From: DASSSY01 sp035708205
Lineage (GTDB): Bacteria > Bacteroidota > Bacteroidia > Chitinophagales > Chitinophagaceae
Assembly: GCA_035708205.1 (NCBI GenBank)
Contig: DASSSY010000002.1
Location: 1 to 64,000, forward strand
Direction of reading: 5' to 3'
DNA length: 64,000 bases
Part shown: piece after piece, positions 53,777-62,319 of the stretch
Numbering within the stretch: position 1 is the first letter of the stretch
Layout of the letters: every line of letters begins with the position of its first letter
The notes under the pieces: generated by a model
Told to the model about the DNA's origin: nothing
Databases searched by the model: none
The model's input: only the letters and a program-made list of their open reading frames with translations
Made by a program: the position numbers and the translations under genes

Positions 53777-54415
53777 TTACCACATAATACTCCAATAAAT
53801 AACAGTTTTGTCTTTTCTGCTTATTGCAATTCCTTTAGAATAGCCATTAGCCCATTTTTCAGGCATTTGGACAAATGGTTTTTTTTGATATTTTTCAAAA
53901 TATATTCCTGGCTTAGCTTCTAATACATAAATAGTAAAAGTGCTATCCAATCCACAAGTTGTAACTGCACCTCCTCCGTCATAATCAATAAATTTCGGAA
54001 CAGGTACCATTTTATTGTAACAATTCCGTTTGAGTTGTGTACTATCTTGAATTGTTGGTACAATGCCATTTTCAGAAGTATATTTTGTTTCAAACCTGTT
54101 TACAATTAATAAACAAGAGTCAAATGAATTATATTTCGCAATTAGCGCTTTAGAAGCGGTGAAATTTTTTATAGAATCCAACTCTCTTGAACTTACTATA
54201 TATTCATATAATATTAATCCTACTTTATTTTTCTCTATATCAGTACTACAATCAGTAAAAGCAATCTTTGAATTGATGTGCTTCGGGAATTGGTTTATAA
54301 ATTGTGGTTGAAATTGAGATTTTAATTCCTTATAATTATTAGCATTATATTGATCAAGGGTTGGATTTTGGCACCCACATATCAATATAAAAATTAAAAC
54401 GATTAAGGTTTTCAT
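53777..54415 (-). CDS. Lipoprotein, candidate immunity protein
   Basis: A 212-aa protein with a lipoprotein signal (MKTLIVLIFILICGCQNP; lipid-modified cysteine 15). It has several further cysteines (CSTDIEKNK, CLLIVNR, CYNKMV, CGLDSTF) but no recognised domain. It starts 12 bp after the stop of the RHS tip at 54428-55300 and is therefore its likely immunity partner, anchored in the envelope. Confidence 0.65.
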   Translation of the reverse strand: MKTLIVLIFILICGCQNPTLDQYNANNYKELKSQFQPQFINQFPKHINSKIAFTDCSTDIEKNKVGLILYEYIVSSRELDSIKNFTASKALIAKYNSFDSCLLIVNRFETKYTSENGIVPTIQDSTQLKRNCYNKMVPVPKFIDYDGGGAVTTCGLDSTFTIYVLEAKPGIYFEKYQKKPFVQMPEKWANGYSKGIAISRKDKTVIYWSIMW

Positions 54416-54427
54416 TGAATTAATTAT

Positions 54428-55300
54428 TTATTTTTTAAATATTGCTTTAGCTGTTTCAATTAGGCTACCTATTAGGGAAATGCCGGAACTATAATCATGG
54501 TTTTTATTACCATAGTATTCTGCGGTTTTGCTATTTGATTGACCATAAGGTTTGGTTAGGTTGTATAATACGGATTTTGAAGAACTCCAATTTGATTTTG
54601 CAGAGTTCCTGTCTATAATTTGCTTAGTGTTTAGTTTAGCAGGCTTGGTATACGTAATTTTTGATTCACCAACTTGTTTTAAATCCGTAACTGTCTGGGA
54701 AATCCTTTCTTCCCCGCCAAAATTACCACCTGATACAAATTCTCGTTCCTTAATTCTGACCCTTTCAGCTTTGGCATAACCATGATTTTTCATAAACAGG
54801 TCTGGATTTTCAATATACACTGCCTTTAGGCTCAATGCATCGGTTCCATAGTTATTTAGGGGGACTTTATTACCAAACATATTATCTGGGCCAAGCCTTT
54901 CATAATCTTCTGCTTTTCCCCATAATCTTCCATACATGGTATTTTTCATGGCGTTTTCAGAAACCTCTGATTGTCCTTTCAGAAATAACACATTGCCAGT
55001 CTTGTTATCTACAAACCAGTCATCGCCTAATGGATCTGCATTTAATGCCGGATTGTTTCCCATACTCGCAAATGGGCTAACATCATAGTGGTTCTCTGCT
55101 TTAGAATCTATTTGTTTGAACCTACCAATTTGTGGGTCAAGATCTCTATATTTTGTTTCATATGTTTCAAGTCCAAAATCTTTATTCAATTCGATACTTT
55201 GATACTTATAAGGCTGAGTGGTAGTAACCACACCTGCGTCTTCGCTAATGGTCAGTCCGAAGGGATAGTAATTAACCCGCATTTTCCAGTGCATTTCCAT
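54428..55300 (-). CDS. Orphan RHS tip with unrecognised C-terminal domain
   Basis: The core homology begins at YYPFGLTISEDAGVV (residue 11) and runs through YKYQSIELNKDFGLETYETKYRDLDPQIGRFKQID to NPALNADPLGDDW. The remaining 200 residues are unique and basic (WGKAEDYERLG, NHGYAKAERVRIKEREFVSGGNFGGEER, KSVLYNLTKPYGQSNSKTAEYYGNKNHDYSSG). No known toxin motif is evident. As in the other orphan tips no secretion signal precedes it. It is the most rightward orphan cassette and the most diverged in the core. Confidence 0.75.
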   Translation of the reverse strand: MEMHWKMRVNYYPFGLTISEDAGVVTTTQPYKYQSIELNKDFGLETYETKYRDLDPQIGRFKQIDSKAENHYDVSPFASMGNNPALNADPLGDDWFVDNKTGNVLFLKGQSEVSENAMKNTMYGRLWGKAEDYERLGPDNMFGNKVPLNNYGTDALSLKAVYIENPDLFMKNHGYAKAERVRIKEREFVSGGNFGGEERISQTVTDLKQVGESKITYTKPAKLNTKQIIDRNSAKSNWSSSKSVLYNLTKPYGQSNSKTAEYYGNKNHDYSSGISLIGSLIETAKAIFKK

Positions 55301-55417
55301 TTTGTCCTAAGCCTTTACCAAAAATAGTATCTATTTCCCAAGTCCTTTTTACCCAAATAAAAATATTCAAAGAACGTTTTACCTGCACAAGGTAAAAAAA
55401 ATCTGTATTTTTCTTCT

Positions 55418-55660
55418 ATGGTTATACAAAGTTTACTCAACGTTATGGGCCTTTCCCTTAACATGGTTGGGGCTTATTTCATGTTTCATTACAGTGCCAA
55501 AGTTGAGTCGGGTACATTCATATATACCGATGCGGAACTTAAGCAAATGAGGCAGAAGGATAAGTTTAAAAATAGCATGGTCAGGACTGGTATGTTCCTG
55601 ATATTTATTGGCTTTATTTGTCAGTTAGCAAGTTTGCTTTTATCATCGCTTGAAAAATAA
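55418..55660 (+). CDS. Small two-helix membrane protein
   Basis: An 80-aa protein with two hydrophobic segments (residues 7-25 and 57-75) and a charged middle (YTDAELKQMRQKDKFKNSMVR). The loop is probably cytoplasmic by the positive-inside rule. It is the only plus-strand gene in this part of the region. The family is not recognised, and small ORFs are easily over-called. Confidence 0.5.
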   Translation: MVIQSLLNVMGLSLNMVGAYFMFHYSAKVESGTFIYTDAELKQMRQKDKFKNSMVRTGMFLIFIGFICQLASLLLSSLEK

Positions 55661-56344
55661 AAAACATCGGCGATGGTGAATGATGTTTGCTTTGTGCGGT
55701 GGGCTTGTGCGCATCATTCGCCAGCGCTGATGCAGCAAGCCAATGCGAAGCATAGCCTTTGTGCGTGGGGGGCATTGGCGCGGTAGTTTTTTTCTGGTAG
55801 TAGTTTTATTGCTGATGCTTTATTTAAAAGCTGATAATTGTACTCCTGATTGTGTGGCAGTGTAGCGTAGCATTGGCAAGAGAGGAACGAACGCAGCCAG
55901 GCGGAGCGGAACGTTCGCCACCTACTGCGCCATGCCTGCCCGGACGCGCAGACCGGGAGCGCATAAGCGCGAAGGGCTGCGCTGACCACCGTTTTGTCCA
56001 TTAAAAACAGGCGAAGCACAGGAGCGAAGCGTTGGCTTGCCCTTCGACAGGCTCAGGGCAGGCAGGGCAAAAGCGCGGGGGCGACTGCGCCGCCGCACTA
56101 AACCAACAAGAACGGGCAGGCGCGCAGGTGGCGCTTACACGGTGGAGTGCCGCAGGATGCCGCAAGGCAATAGCGGTAGCTTTTATGCGTGGCTTGCTTT
56201 GCGGCAGACTAATAGCGGCACGGACGGCGGCAAGGAAGCGAGCTGCAAAAAGCATGACAGCCTGCGTAACGCAGTAAAGCACCCGAAGGGCTGCGCTTTG
56301 ATGGCAGGACAATAAAAAAATAAATCCTTTTCCTGCCATGATAA
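55661..56344. other. GC-rich non-coding stretch with REP-like palindromes
   Basis: The 680 bp are much richer in GC than the toxin cassettes on the left. They include the widespread palindromic word CCCTTCGACAGGCTCAGGGC (near 56040-56059) and several other short inverted repeats. The open frames crossing it have no protein-like character. It may be a REP-type repeat cluster or the edge of the inserted module. Confidence 0.5.
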
Positions 56345-57336
56345 CGCAGGGCTGGCGGGATTTTTTGCCGAGCGACTGCGACCGCCGACCTTATAACCAA
56401 GTTTGACTGCGGGAGCGCAGCGGACGCAGGCAACCCAAACTAACTCGCGCGCCAGCGGACAACTTATTTTTTTGGGAAAGCAGAGCCTTTATGCGGCTGA
56501 TTTTCAGTGTTCAAACAAAGTCCCGCTCCCCATAGGGAACGGGACTTGAACTCAATAATGTGGAGCTATTTATTTTTATTGGCTTTTGTTTTAAAGCCTA
56601 TCTGTTCCCGTGGCAATGGCGGCTTTTCTTTTTCTGCCATGATCTCTTTTATCAGCTCAAAAATGGTCTCTATCTCCCCGTCGTGCATCTTGACATCAAA
56701 GCCCATATTGATTATTTTTTTATCCAGCTCTTCCAGCTTCAGTAAAATATCCTGGTGCGTCAGCAATGCTTCTCTTAGCCTCACAAAAATGTCTATTATT
56801 TTTATGCTGACTTCGACGGCTTTGCTGCTTTTTAGTACATTGGCCAGCATCAGAACGCCATGTTCCGTAAACACATTGGGAAGTGTCCCTCCCAGAGCCT
56901 GTTTGGAAGGTATCGCATTTTGCGACACCATAATAGCCGCTTCTTCTTCGGTGAGTTTAAACATAAAACTGGGCGGGAAGCGTTCGGCATTTCTTTTTAC
57001 CTGTTCATTTAATCTTCTCGTTTCTACCCCGTACATTTCCGCTAAGTCCCTGTCCAGCATAATTTTTTGGCCTCTTACCAGATATATTTTACTGATTACC
57101 TTTTCATCGGTTATCATAAGATCCTTTGCCATTCTTTAATTTTTTAACTTCTTGATCTTCGTTTGTGGAAGGCCGGTTATCCTGGCGATATCTGCTATGG
57201 GATAGCCCTCTTTTTTCATTACTAAAGCCATTTCCATAGCTTTGTTCAGCCCGCCTTCTTCTTTATGGCGTTCAGCCAGCATATAAGCAGGCAGATATTT
57301 TGTGCTTGCATCCAGCTTAGCCAGGAGGCCGCTGTC
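56345..57336. repeat. Duplicated segment with ORF6N gene, right copy
   Basis: Partner of 48064-49055. Here the segment continues into the complete radC-like gene and the recombinase genes, so this copy is the original and the left one a truncated transplant. Positions 56345-56565 are non-coding. Confidence 0.9.
56566..57132 (-). CDS. ORF6N domain protein, right copy
   Basis: 188 aa, identical to the left copy at 48285-48851 except at two residues. The N-terminal ORF6N domain probably binds DNA; the C-terminal 80 residues are helical. It is the last gene of the module ATPase-recombinase-recombinase-RadC-ORF6N and follows radC by 3 bp. Confidence 0.88.
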   Translation of the reverse strand: MAKDLMITDEKVISKIYLVRGQKIMLDRDLAEMYGVETRRLNEQVKRNAERFPPSFMFKLTEEEAAIMVSQNAIPSKQALGGTLPNVFTEHGVLMLANVLKSSKAVEVSIKIIDIFVRLREALLTHQDILLKLEELDKKIINMGFDVKMHDGEIETIFELIKEIMAEKEKPPLPREQIGFKTKANKNK

Positions 57337-57738
57337 CCCAAAACTGTAATAATCCGTCTCGCTGATAATAAGATGGTCTATGATGGGAAGGCTTACTATA
57401 TGGCCTGTTTGTATCAGACGATCTGTAATATCCATATCTTCTTTGGACGGTTTCAGGTTGCCGCTGGGATGGTTGTGCGCCAATATCAGCTTTACAGCCC
57501 TTTTCTGCAGGGCAAAACTGAACACTTCCATCGGCTCTACGATAACACTGTTAATGGAACCCATGCTGACTAATTCTATGAACAAAATGCTGTTGTCCAT
57601 TGCCAGTCCTACTGTCCAAAAATGCTCCCGATTACGGTCAATGCGTTGCTGCCGCAATAATATCAGCCGGAGAATGGCATAAATATCATAAGGATGCTTT
57701 ACCTGGATTTTTTGATCTTTGTTCAAACGGATGTTCAT
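57136..57738 (-). CDS. RadC-like JAB domain protein
   Basis: A 200-aa protein with the JAB/MPN metal site HNHPSG (H88, H90, S92) and D101 in SKEDMDITDRL. The preceding part is GLAMDNSILFIELVSMGSINSVIVEPMEVFSFALQKRA. RadC-like proteins are frequent on mobile elements, and a direct role in DNA repair has been questioned. The C-terminus beyond residue 125 is an extra helical, helix-turn-helix-like tail (PIADIARITGLPQTKIKKLKN), also found alone at 48855-49064. Confidence 0.9.
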   Translation of the reverse strand: MNIRLNKDQKIQVKHPYDIYAILRLILLRQQRIDRNREHFWTVGLAMDNSILFIELVSMGSINSVIVEPMEVFSFALQKRAVKLILAHNHPSGNLKPSKEDMDITDRLIQTGHIVSLPIIDHLIISETDYYSFGDSGLLAKLDASTKYLPAYMLAERHKEEGGLNKAMEMALVMKKEGYPIADIARITGLPQTKIKKLKN

Positions 57739-57758
57739 TTGATGGAGTTTAAAGGTAA

Positions 57759-58682
57759 TTAAAACGGGTGATATTTGCTGATGTCTTCTTTTAAGTCTTC
57801 CAGGTTACTGCTCTGGTAACGCTCCGTGCTGCTGATGTATTTATGCCCTGCAAGGTGCTGTACCTTTCTAAGATGGTATAGTTTCAGCCAATGAACGATC
57901 ACGCTGGCCCTTATCTGATTGATGCTTGTTATGGTTCGACTATGCTCACCACCGGTTTTACTATTGATTTTCCGTATTTGCTTGAGTAGCGTGCTGATGG
58001 TATTGCTTCCTACCCTTACTCCTTTTTCCGAAGTGATGAACAAGGCTGTTTCTTCCTGTGCTGTTCTTTCTGCCTGTTGTAACAAGCTTTTACGGGTATC
58101 GTTCAGGTAGTCTATGAGTTCAAAGGCCTGTGATGCTTCCAGCTTCATGTTTCTGCCTGCGCTTCTCCTGCCCGCATGTATCCTGATTTTGCCATCCCTT
58201 AGCTGCAAGTCCTGTATTTCCAGCTTTATCAGTTCTTCGCTTTGCAGCCCCTGGTAAATGAGCAGGCCTAACATCGCTTTGTTGCGCTTCCTGATCAACT
58301 GCTGCTTTTTATTTCCCGTATCCGTCCGGTATAAATGGTACAGGCTTTCCAATGCTTCAAAGGGGATAATGTCATATACGACCTTTCTTTTAATACCTTT
58401 GATGTTGATATAGCTGCAGGGGTTGTCAGGGATGCCTTTTTCTTTAATCAGGTAATCATAATATTTTTTGATATGGCTTACATAGTTGGCTGTCGTTTTC
58501 TGTGTAACGCCTTTTGCAGTGCAGCTTTTAATGTATGCGATAATATCGTTGTGGTTAACTTCCGTTTCATCAGCAATATTCTCTTGATTACACCACTGTT
58601 TAAAATAGCTCACTATTTTTTCAATGGTCATAATGCTTTTACTGCTATAGCCTTTCAGGTGTAAATGCTCATTAAAGGTCAT
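57759..58682 (-). CDS. Tyrosine recombinase-like protein with altered active site
   Basis: A 307-aa XerC/D-type protein with an N-terminal SAM-like domain and a C-terminal catalytic fold. The first catalytic arginine (GLR in family members) is glutamine (GLQSEEL, Q147), and the histidine of HxxR is asparagine (N255 in INQIRAS, R258 kept). The later histidine (LAGH280) and the nucleophile tyrosine (TERY289) remain. It is probably inactive or works only with its neighbour. Its ATG overlaps the stop of the upstream recombinase gene (4 bp). Confidence 0.88.
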   Translation of the reverse strand: MTFNEHLHLKGYSSKSIMTIEKIVSYFKQWCNQENIADETEVNHNDIIAYIKSCTAKGVTQKTTANYVSHIKKYYDYLIKEKGIPDNPCSYINIKGIKRKVVYDIIPFEALESLYHLYRTDTGNKKQQLIRKRNKAMLGLLIYQGLQSEELIKLEIQDLQLRDGKIRIHAGRRSAGRNMKLEASQAFELIDYLNDTRKSLLQQAERTAQEETALFITSEKGVRVGSNTISTLLKQIRKINSKTGGEHSRTITSINQIRASVIVHWLKLYHLRKVQHLAGHKYISSTERYQSSNLEDLKEDISKYHPF

Positions 58683-59638
58683 AACTCGGTATCCTTTTGT
58701 AAAAGATGGGTGTATATCTGTGTGCTTTCTAATGATGCGTGCCCTAAAAAGTCCTTGATGTGCGTTATATCCATGCCGCTTGCCAACAGATGCGTGGCAA
58801 TGCTGTGGCGCAGGCTGTGCAGGGTAATATGCTTTTGCTGCAAGACGGCATTATCCGTTTTTTGTATCAGCTTATGCAGACATAACAACATGCTCTGCCC
58901 GCTTAACCTTCTCCCGCTTCTTCCTATAAAAAACGCTTCATTCCTGTGTGCCTTCTGTAATAAGGGCCTGGCATCGTACAGGTATTCGGTCATATATTGC
59001 ACCGACCGGCTGCTTACCGGTACCAGCCTTTCTTTATAGCCTTTGCCTTTTCTTACATGCAGTATCCTGCTATCTAAATTGATGTCGCTTACATTCAGAT
59101 GATAGCCTTCATTCCTTCGCAGGCCACAACCGTAAAAAACGCTTAGCATGGCTCTGTCCCGCATGGCCAGGCATTCGTATAGTTCAGGCTGCCGCTTCCT
59201 GTATTCCGACATGGTTTCCGTTGCCCTATAAAGCTGCTGCACTTCCGCCTCTGTTAATATATCGCGTTGCCCGTCACCTACCTGTTCGCTGTGGATGGTA
59301 ATGTTTCCTACCTGTAGCCGGCCGCTTTGCCGCAGGTATTGGCAGAACTTCTTTAAGGCCTGCAGGTGTTTGTTCAGGTGTTCGTTGCTTAAGGCACCTG
59401 TCTGGTAGCGTTGATTGGTTCTGCTTTTCAGGCGGTTGTAATAATAATCTTTGATGGCTTCGGCAGTGATGTCTGACAGGCATGTCCTTTGCTGCTGCTC
59501 TAAATAATATAACAGTTCTCTTATGGCTATGGGCATATAATACACGCTGCTTTCGGCATAGCCCAGCACATCCAGCCACTCCTTAAAGCTCTTTTCTATG
59601 TACCGGTAGGCAGGTGTTATAACGGGTAGTTGTTTCAT
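58679..59638 (-). CDS. Tyrosine-type site-specific recombinase
   Basis: A 319-aa XerD-like recombinase with all catalytic residues: R174 (GCGLRRNE), the beta-hairpin lysine in GKGYKERLVP, H274 and R277 (LHSLRHSIATHLL), H300 (DFLGHASL) and Y309 (STQIYTH). The N-terminal core-binding domain covers residues 10-105. It is translated in coupling with the altered recombinase gene behind it, so the two are likely to form a heteromeric complex that moves or rearranges DNA. Confidence 0.93.
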   Translation of the reverse strand: MKQLPVITPAYRYIEKSFKEWLDVLGYAESSVYYMPIAIRELLYYLEQQQRTCLSDITAEAIKDYYYNRLKSRTNQRYQTGALSNEHLNKHLQALKKFCQYLRQSGRLQVGNITIHSEQVGDGQRDILTEAEVQQLYRATETMSEYRKRQPELYECLAMRDRAMLSVFYGCGLRRNEGYHLNVSDINLDSRILHVRKGKGYKERLVPVSSRSVQYMTEYLYDARPLLQKAHRNEAFFIGRSGRRLSGQSMLLCLHKLIQKTDNAVLQQKHITLHSLRHSIATHLLASGMDITHIKDFLGHASLESTQIYTHLLQKDTEL

Positions 59639-59679
59639 TGGATGGCCTTTATGTTTTTGTGCGCTTTCGGTTTTCTTTT

Positions 59680-61314
59680 TTACTGGGCTAATATGCCGGA
59701 AGCTTTGCCATTTTTTGTTTTCACCGGCTCATTTTTCTTTTGAGCCGGTTTGGGCTGTTGAACCAGGGAGCAATAAATATCATCCAGTACACTGCCTATC
59801 CGTTCCTGCAACTGCCGGTATTCTTCATAGCTCACTACTTCGTAATGATAGGCCTTTGCCTTTTTATTTTCATTACGTTTGATGTAATTGCAGCTTTGCA
59901 GTTCTGCATGGTAACGCTTTATGGTGCTGATGGGTATCCGTAACCCCCGGCGTATTTCCTTATTCGTAAAGGTGCTGATGTGATTATCCTGTAGATATTG
60001 TTTAAGTTGCTCGAAGTAGTTCCGGCAGGCGCCGCTTAACTCGTCTGCCTTCCGCAATAAGACTTCTTTCATGAGCTTGTTGGCTTCGGCTATATCTTCC
60101 GGCGTGGTTTCGATATACACTTCGCCTGTGGCCTTATCTGTTTTTTGCTCTCTTTGGTATTGATGATAAAAAGTTACGACTTCTATAAATTGCAGGTAGT
60201 GTGCGTTTGTCCTTCTCGGCTTAAACACTTCTGCCGGTATCTTTAGCCGTTCTGCATAAGGGTTTTTTACCGTTACGGGCTGCAATATTCTTTGTGTGTT
60301 TTGCAAAAAAAGTTTGATGCTTTGTTCTTCCGGCCTGTTGATTTGTCCGGCGGACACAGATCTTTGATACTCCATGATCTTTTCATCCTGGGCTTTGCTC
60401 TCGTCTATGTAAATCAAAAAGGAACGGTTGGCGTTGTCTTCATAGATGCGTTCCTGCGTGGTGCAGCCCGCTACTGTTACCGGGCCGGTAACTTTAAACG
60501 TAACGGTTCGGGTAATGCCTTTGCTGTCTTTGAGCGGCACTAATTTGATAATATGCCTTTTGCTGATCAGCTCCCGAAGGGCATACAGCACAGCCTCCGC
60601 CCCGTCCATATCTTCAATAAGAATGAGCTTATGTTGCAGGTCATATTCGCCAAAGTAATACAGGGCGTTGCTCGTCAAAGAAGTGCTTTCTATTTTATCT
60701 TCATCGGGGATCAGCTCGGCTACTTTTTCCTGAAGATGGGATTTACCGGCTCCGCTTGAGCCCAGGCTGATGATATGCAAAGGATTTTCCCTTTTGCGGC
60801 TGGTGAAGATCAGGTACATCAGCAAGCGGTTGCTTTCTTCCCCGGTTACGCCGCTTTGGCCGATCAGCTCGTTAGTACGCTGTAATAAATCCGGTTGTTG
60901 TAAAAAGGCGGTGGCTTGCTGCTTTTCTTCTTCGGTGAGTATTTTCAGCTTTTGCACTTTGTTCTTTTCCTGCGCTTCTATCTGTTGCAGGCGGTAGTAT
61001 TCCAGTTGCGCGGTTATATCGGCTATAGCTTTGGTAACCTGTATCGTGCCTACTTCCAGCCGTTCGGCGGTTTTGCGTATCAGCTTTTCTACCTGCACGT
61101 CATTGTACAAATCCAGGTTATGCCTTACGGCTAATGCCGCTATATCGGGATTATTCAGGTAGTCGCCATGCTTTCTATGGCGGACTTCTATTTTCAGCGT
61201 GACCCGCATTCTGTCTAATCCTTCCAGCCGGATGCCGCCCAATATGGTAAAGCCCAGTTCTTCGGTCTGGTAGGTGATGGCCTGCGGGTTGGATACGTTA
61301 ATCGTCGGTTGCAT
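59680..61314 (-). CDS. P-loop ATPase of the recombinase module
   Basis: A 544-aa protein. Residues 1-130 are a charged helical region, 170-330 a P-loop domain with Walker A SLGSSGAGKSH (185-192) and Walker B KLILIEDMDGAEA, followed by a possible arginine finger region (CTTQERIYEDNANRSF). The last 150 residues contain a winged-helix segment (STFTNKEIRRGLRIPISTIKRYHAELQSCNYIKRN). This resembles helicase or loader ATPases on mobile elements. No known name fits. It begins the minus-strand operon ATPase, recombinase, recombinase, RadC, ORF6N. Confidence 0.8.
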   Translation of the reverse strand: MQPTINVSNPQAITYQTEELGFTILGGIRLEGLDRMRVTLKIEVRHRKHGDYLNNPDIAALAVRHNLDLYNDVQVEKLIRKTAERLEVGTIQVTKAIADITAQLEYYRLQQIEAQEKNKVQKLKILTEEEKQQATAFLQQPDLLQRTNELIGQSGVTGEESNRLLMYLIFTSRKRENPLHIISLGSSGAGKSHLQEKVAELIPDEDKIESTSLTSNALYYFGEYDLQHKLILIEDMDGAEAVLYALRELISKRHIIKLVPLKDSKGITRTVTFKVTGPVTVAGCTTQERIYEDNANRSFLIYIDESKAQDEKIMEYQRSVSAGQINRPEEQSIKLFLQNTQRILQPVTVKNPYAERLKIPAEVFKPRRTNAHYLQFIEVVTFYHQYQREQKTDKATGEVYIETTPEDIAEANKLMKEVLLRKADELSGACRNYFEQLKQYLQDNHISTFTNKEIRRGLRIPISTIKRYHAELQSCNYIKRNENKKAKAYHYEVVSYEEYRQLQERIGSVLDDIYCSLVQQPKPAQKKNEPVKTKNGKASGILAQ

Positions 61315-61341
61315 AAAATTCTGTGGTTAATTTCTCAACCC

Positions 61342-61349
61342 CAAAGATA
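61342..61349 (-). promoter_or_regulatory. -7 box of the ATPase-recombinase operon
   Basis: On the minus strand these bases read TATCTTTG, a TAnnTTTG match, 27 nt before the ATG at 61314. The 120-bp region to the divergent regulator gene is a likely operator. Confidence 0.55.
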
Positions 61350-61422
61350 AAATAATGTTTCCATTTTAGCAACTTAAATGTTTTTATATCCGCTATATAT
61401 TGCCGTAAATGGTTTTTATCGC

Positions 61423-61430
61423 TACTTTTG
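61423..61430 (+). promoter_or_regulatory. -7 box of the XRE regulator gene
   Basis: TACTTTTG matches TAnnTTTG and ends 4 nt before the ATG at 61435, so the regulator mRNA should be leaderless or nearly so. Confidence 0.55.
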
Positions 61431-61434
61431 TGCT

Positions 61435-61800
61435 ATGAGTTTAGCGGATAACATCAAGGCTATCAGGGAAGAAAAAAAGCTCAAGCAGATTGAGGTGGCC
61501 ACGCATATCGGCGTGGACAAGTCGGCTTACAGCAAGATAGAGAAAGATTTACGGGCCGTAACCATAGAGGAGCTTCAGAAAATGGCGCAACTCTTTAACA
61601 TGACCACCGACCAGATCATCTACTTTGACGGCAAAATGCCCAAAGAAGTGGTTATGGAAGATAAAACAGCCATAGAGCAAATGAGGCTCATCCAGCAACT
61701 CGATGAGGAAGACCGGCAGACCATCTTCCGCCTCATTGATAAAATGCTCACCAATAAAAAGTTCAAAGACTTCTTTCAGAAAAATATGGCGGCTCTGTAA
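61435..61800 (+). CDS. XRE family transcriptional regulator
   Basis: A 121-aa protein with a Cro/CI-type helix-turn-helix in residues 5-60 (NIKAIREEKKLKQIEVATHIGVDKSAYSKIEKDLRAVTIEELQKMAQLFNMTTDQII). A C-terminal helical part follows (AIEQMRLIQQLDEEDRQTIFRLIDKMLTNKKFKDFFQ). Such proteins usually repress their own gene and the divergent operon. The start at 61435 leaves out 19 residues of an upstream open frame that do not look conserved. It is the only plus-strand gene of the module. Confidence 0.92.
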   Translation: MSLADNIKAIREEKKLKQIEVATHIGVDKSAYSKIEKDLRAVTIEELQKMAQLFNMTTDQIIYFDGKMPKEVVMEDKTAIEQMRLIQQLDEEDRQTIFRLIDKMLTNKKFKDFFQKNMAAL

Positions 61801-61830
61801 CGGCTATGCCATTAAACATGCTTCAAGATG

Positions 61831-61854
61831 AAAGCCGCTCAATGAGCGGCTTTT
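61831..61854. terminator. Bidirectional terminator
   Basis: A 9-bp stem (AAAGCCGCT with AGCGGCTTT) flanked by A and T runs lies between the convergent XRE gene and the membrane protein gene. It fits termination from both sides. Confidence 0.85.
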
Positions 61855-61856
61855 GA

Positions 61857-62315
61857 TTATAACCTAAACATAGCCCAACTCCAGTACTGTCCATAGAAAA
61901 TAATATACAGGATAAACAACAATATCGGAGTACAAAATAATAAGATCCTTACTTTCTGAGATAATGCTCTTTTGGGTCTTCTAAATTCTTTGATTGTATA
62001 AAAGGAACTTGCTATAATTGATATAATTGGGAGTAATGCCAATAATGTCCCCCAGTTGAAAACACCATCATCAAAAAGGCTTACGGTAAATCCAATGTCA
62101 AAGGGCAAAATAAGTAAACAGCTTATAATTCCTATTATTAATCCTAATTTCTTTTTTATTATTAATAACGGTGAGGCGGCTGCAAAAAGTAGCACAGACC
62201 CTATTAAAGCCATAATGGGCATATAGTTTGCAAAGCCTGCCGAAACGCCAAATAAAAACAGAACTACCCAAAACGTAATCAATCCCGTTATAATATAACA
62301 AATATAAGTTCTCAT
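61857..62315 (-). CDS. Integral membrane protein, candidate immunity protein of the main RHS toxin
   Basis: A 152-aa protein with four to five hydrophobic helices (residues 5-27, 31-53, 57-80, 88-108 and 127-147). The family is not recognised. It starts 4 bp after the stop of the RHS gene, so it is most likely the cognate immunity protein, protecting the inner membrane or periplasm. Confidence 0.65.
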   Translation of the reverse strand: MRTYICYIITGLITFWVVLFLFGVSAGFANYMPIMALIGSVLLFAAASPLLIIKKKLGLIIGIISCLLILPFDIGFTVSLFDDGVFNWGTLLALLPIISIIASSFYTIKEFRRPKRALSQKVRILLFCTPILLFILYIIFYGQYWSWAMFRL

Positions 62316-62319
62316 ATTA

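Noticed and set aside
55714..56339. Two minus-strand frames of about 100 aa in the GC-rich region
   Set aside because: Cysteine- and arginine-rich translations typical of GC-rich non-coding DNA, with no start context and no conserved pattern.
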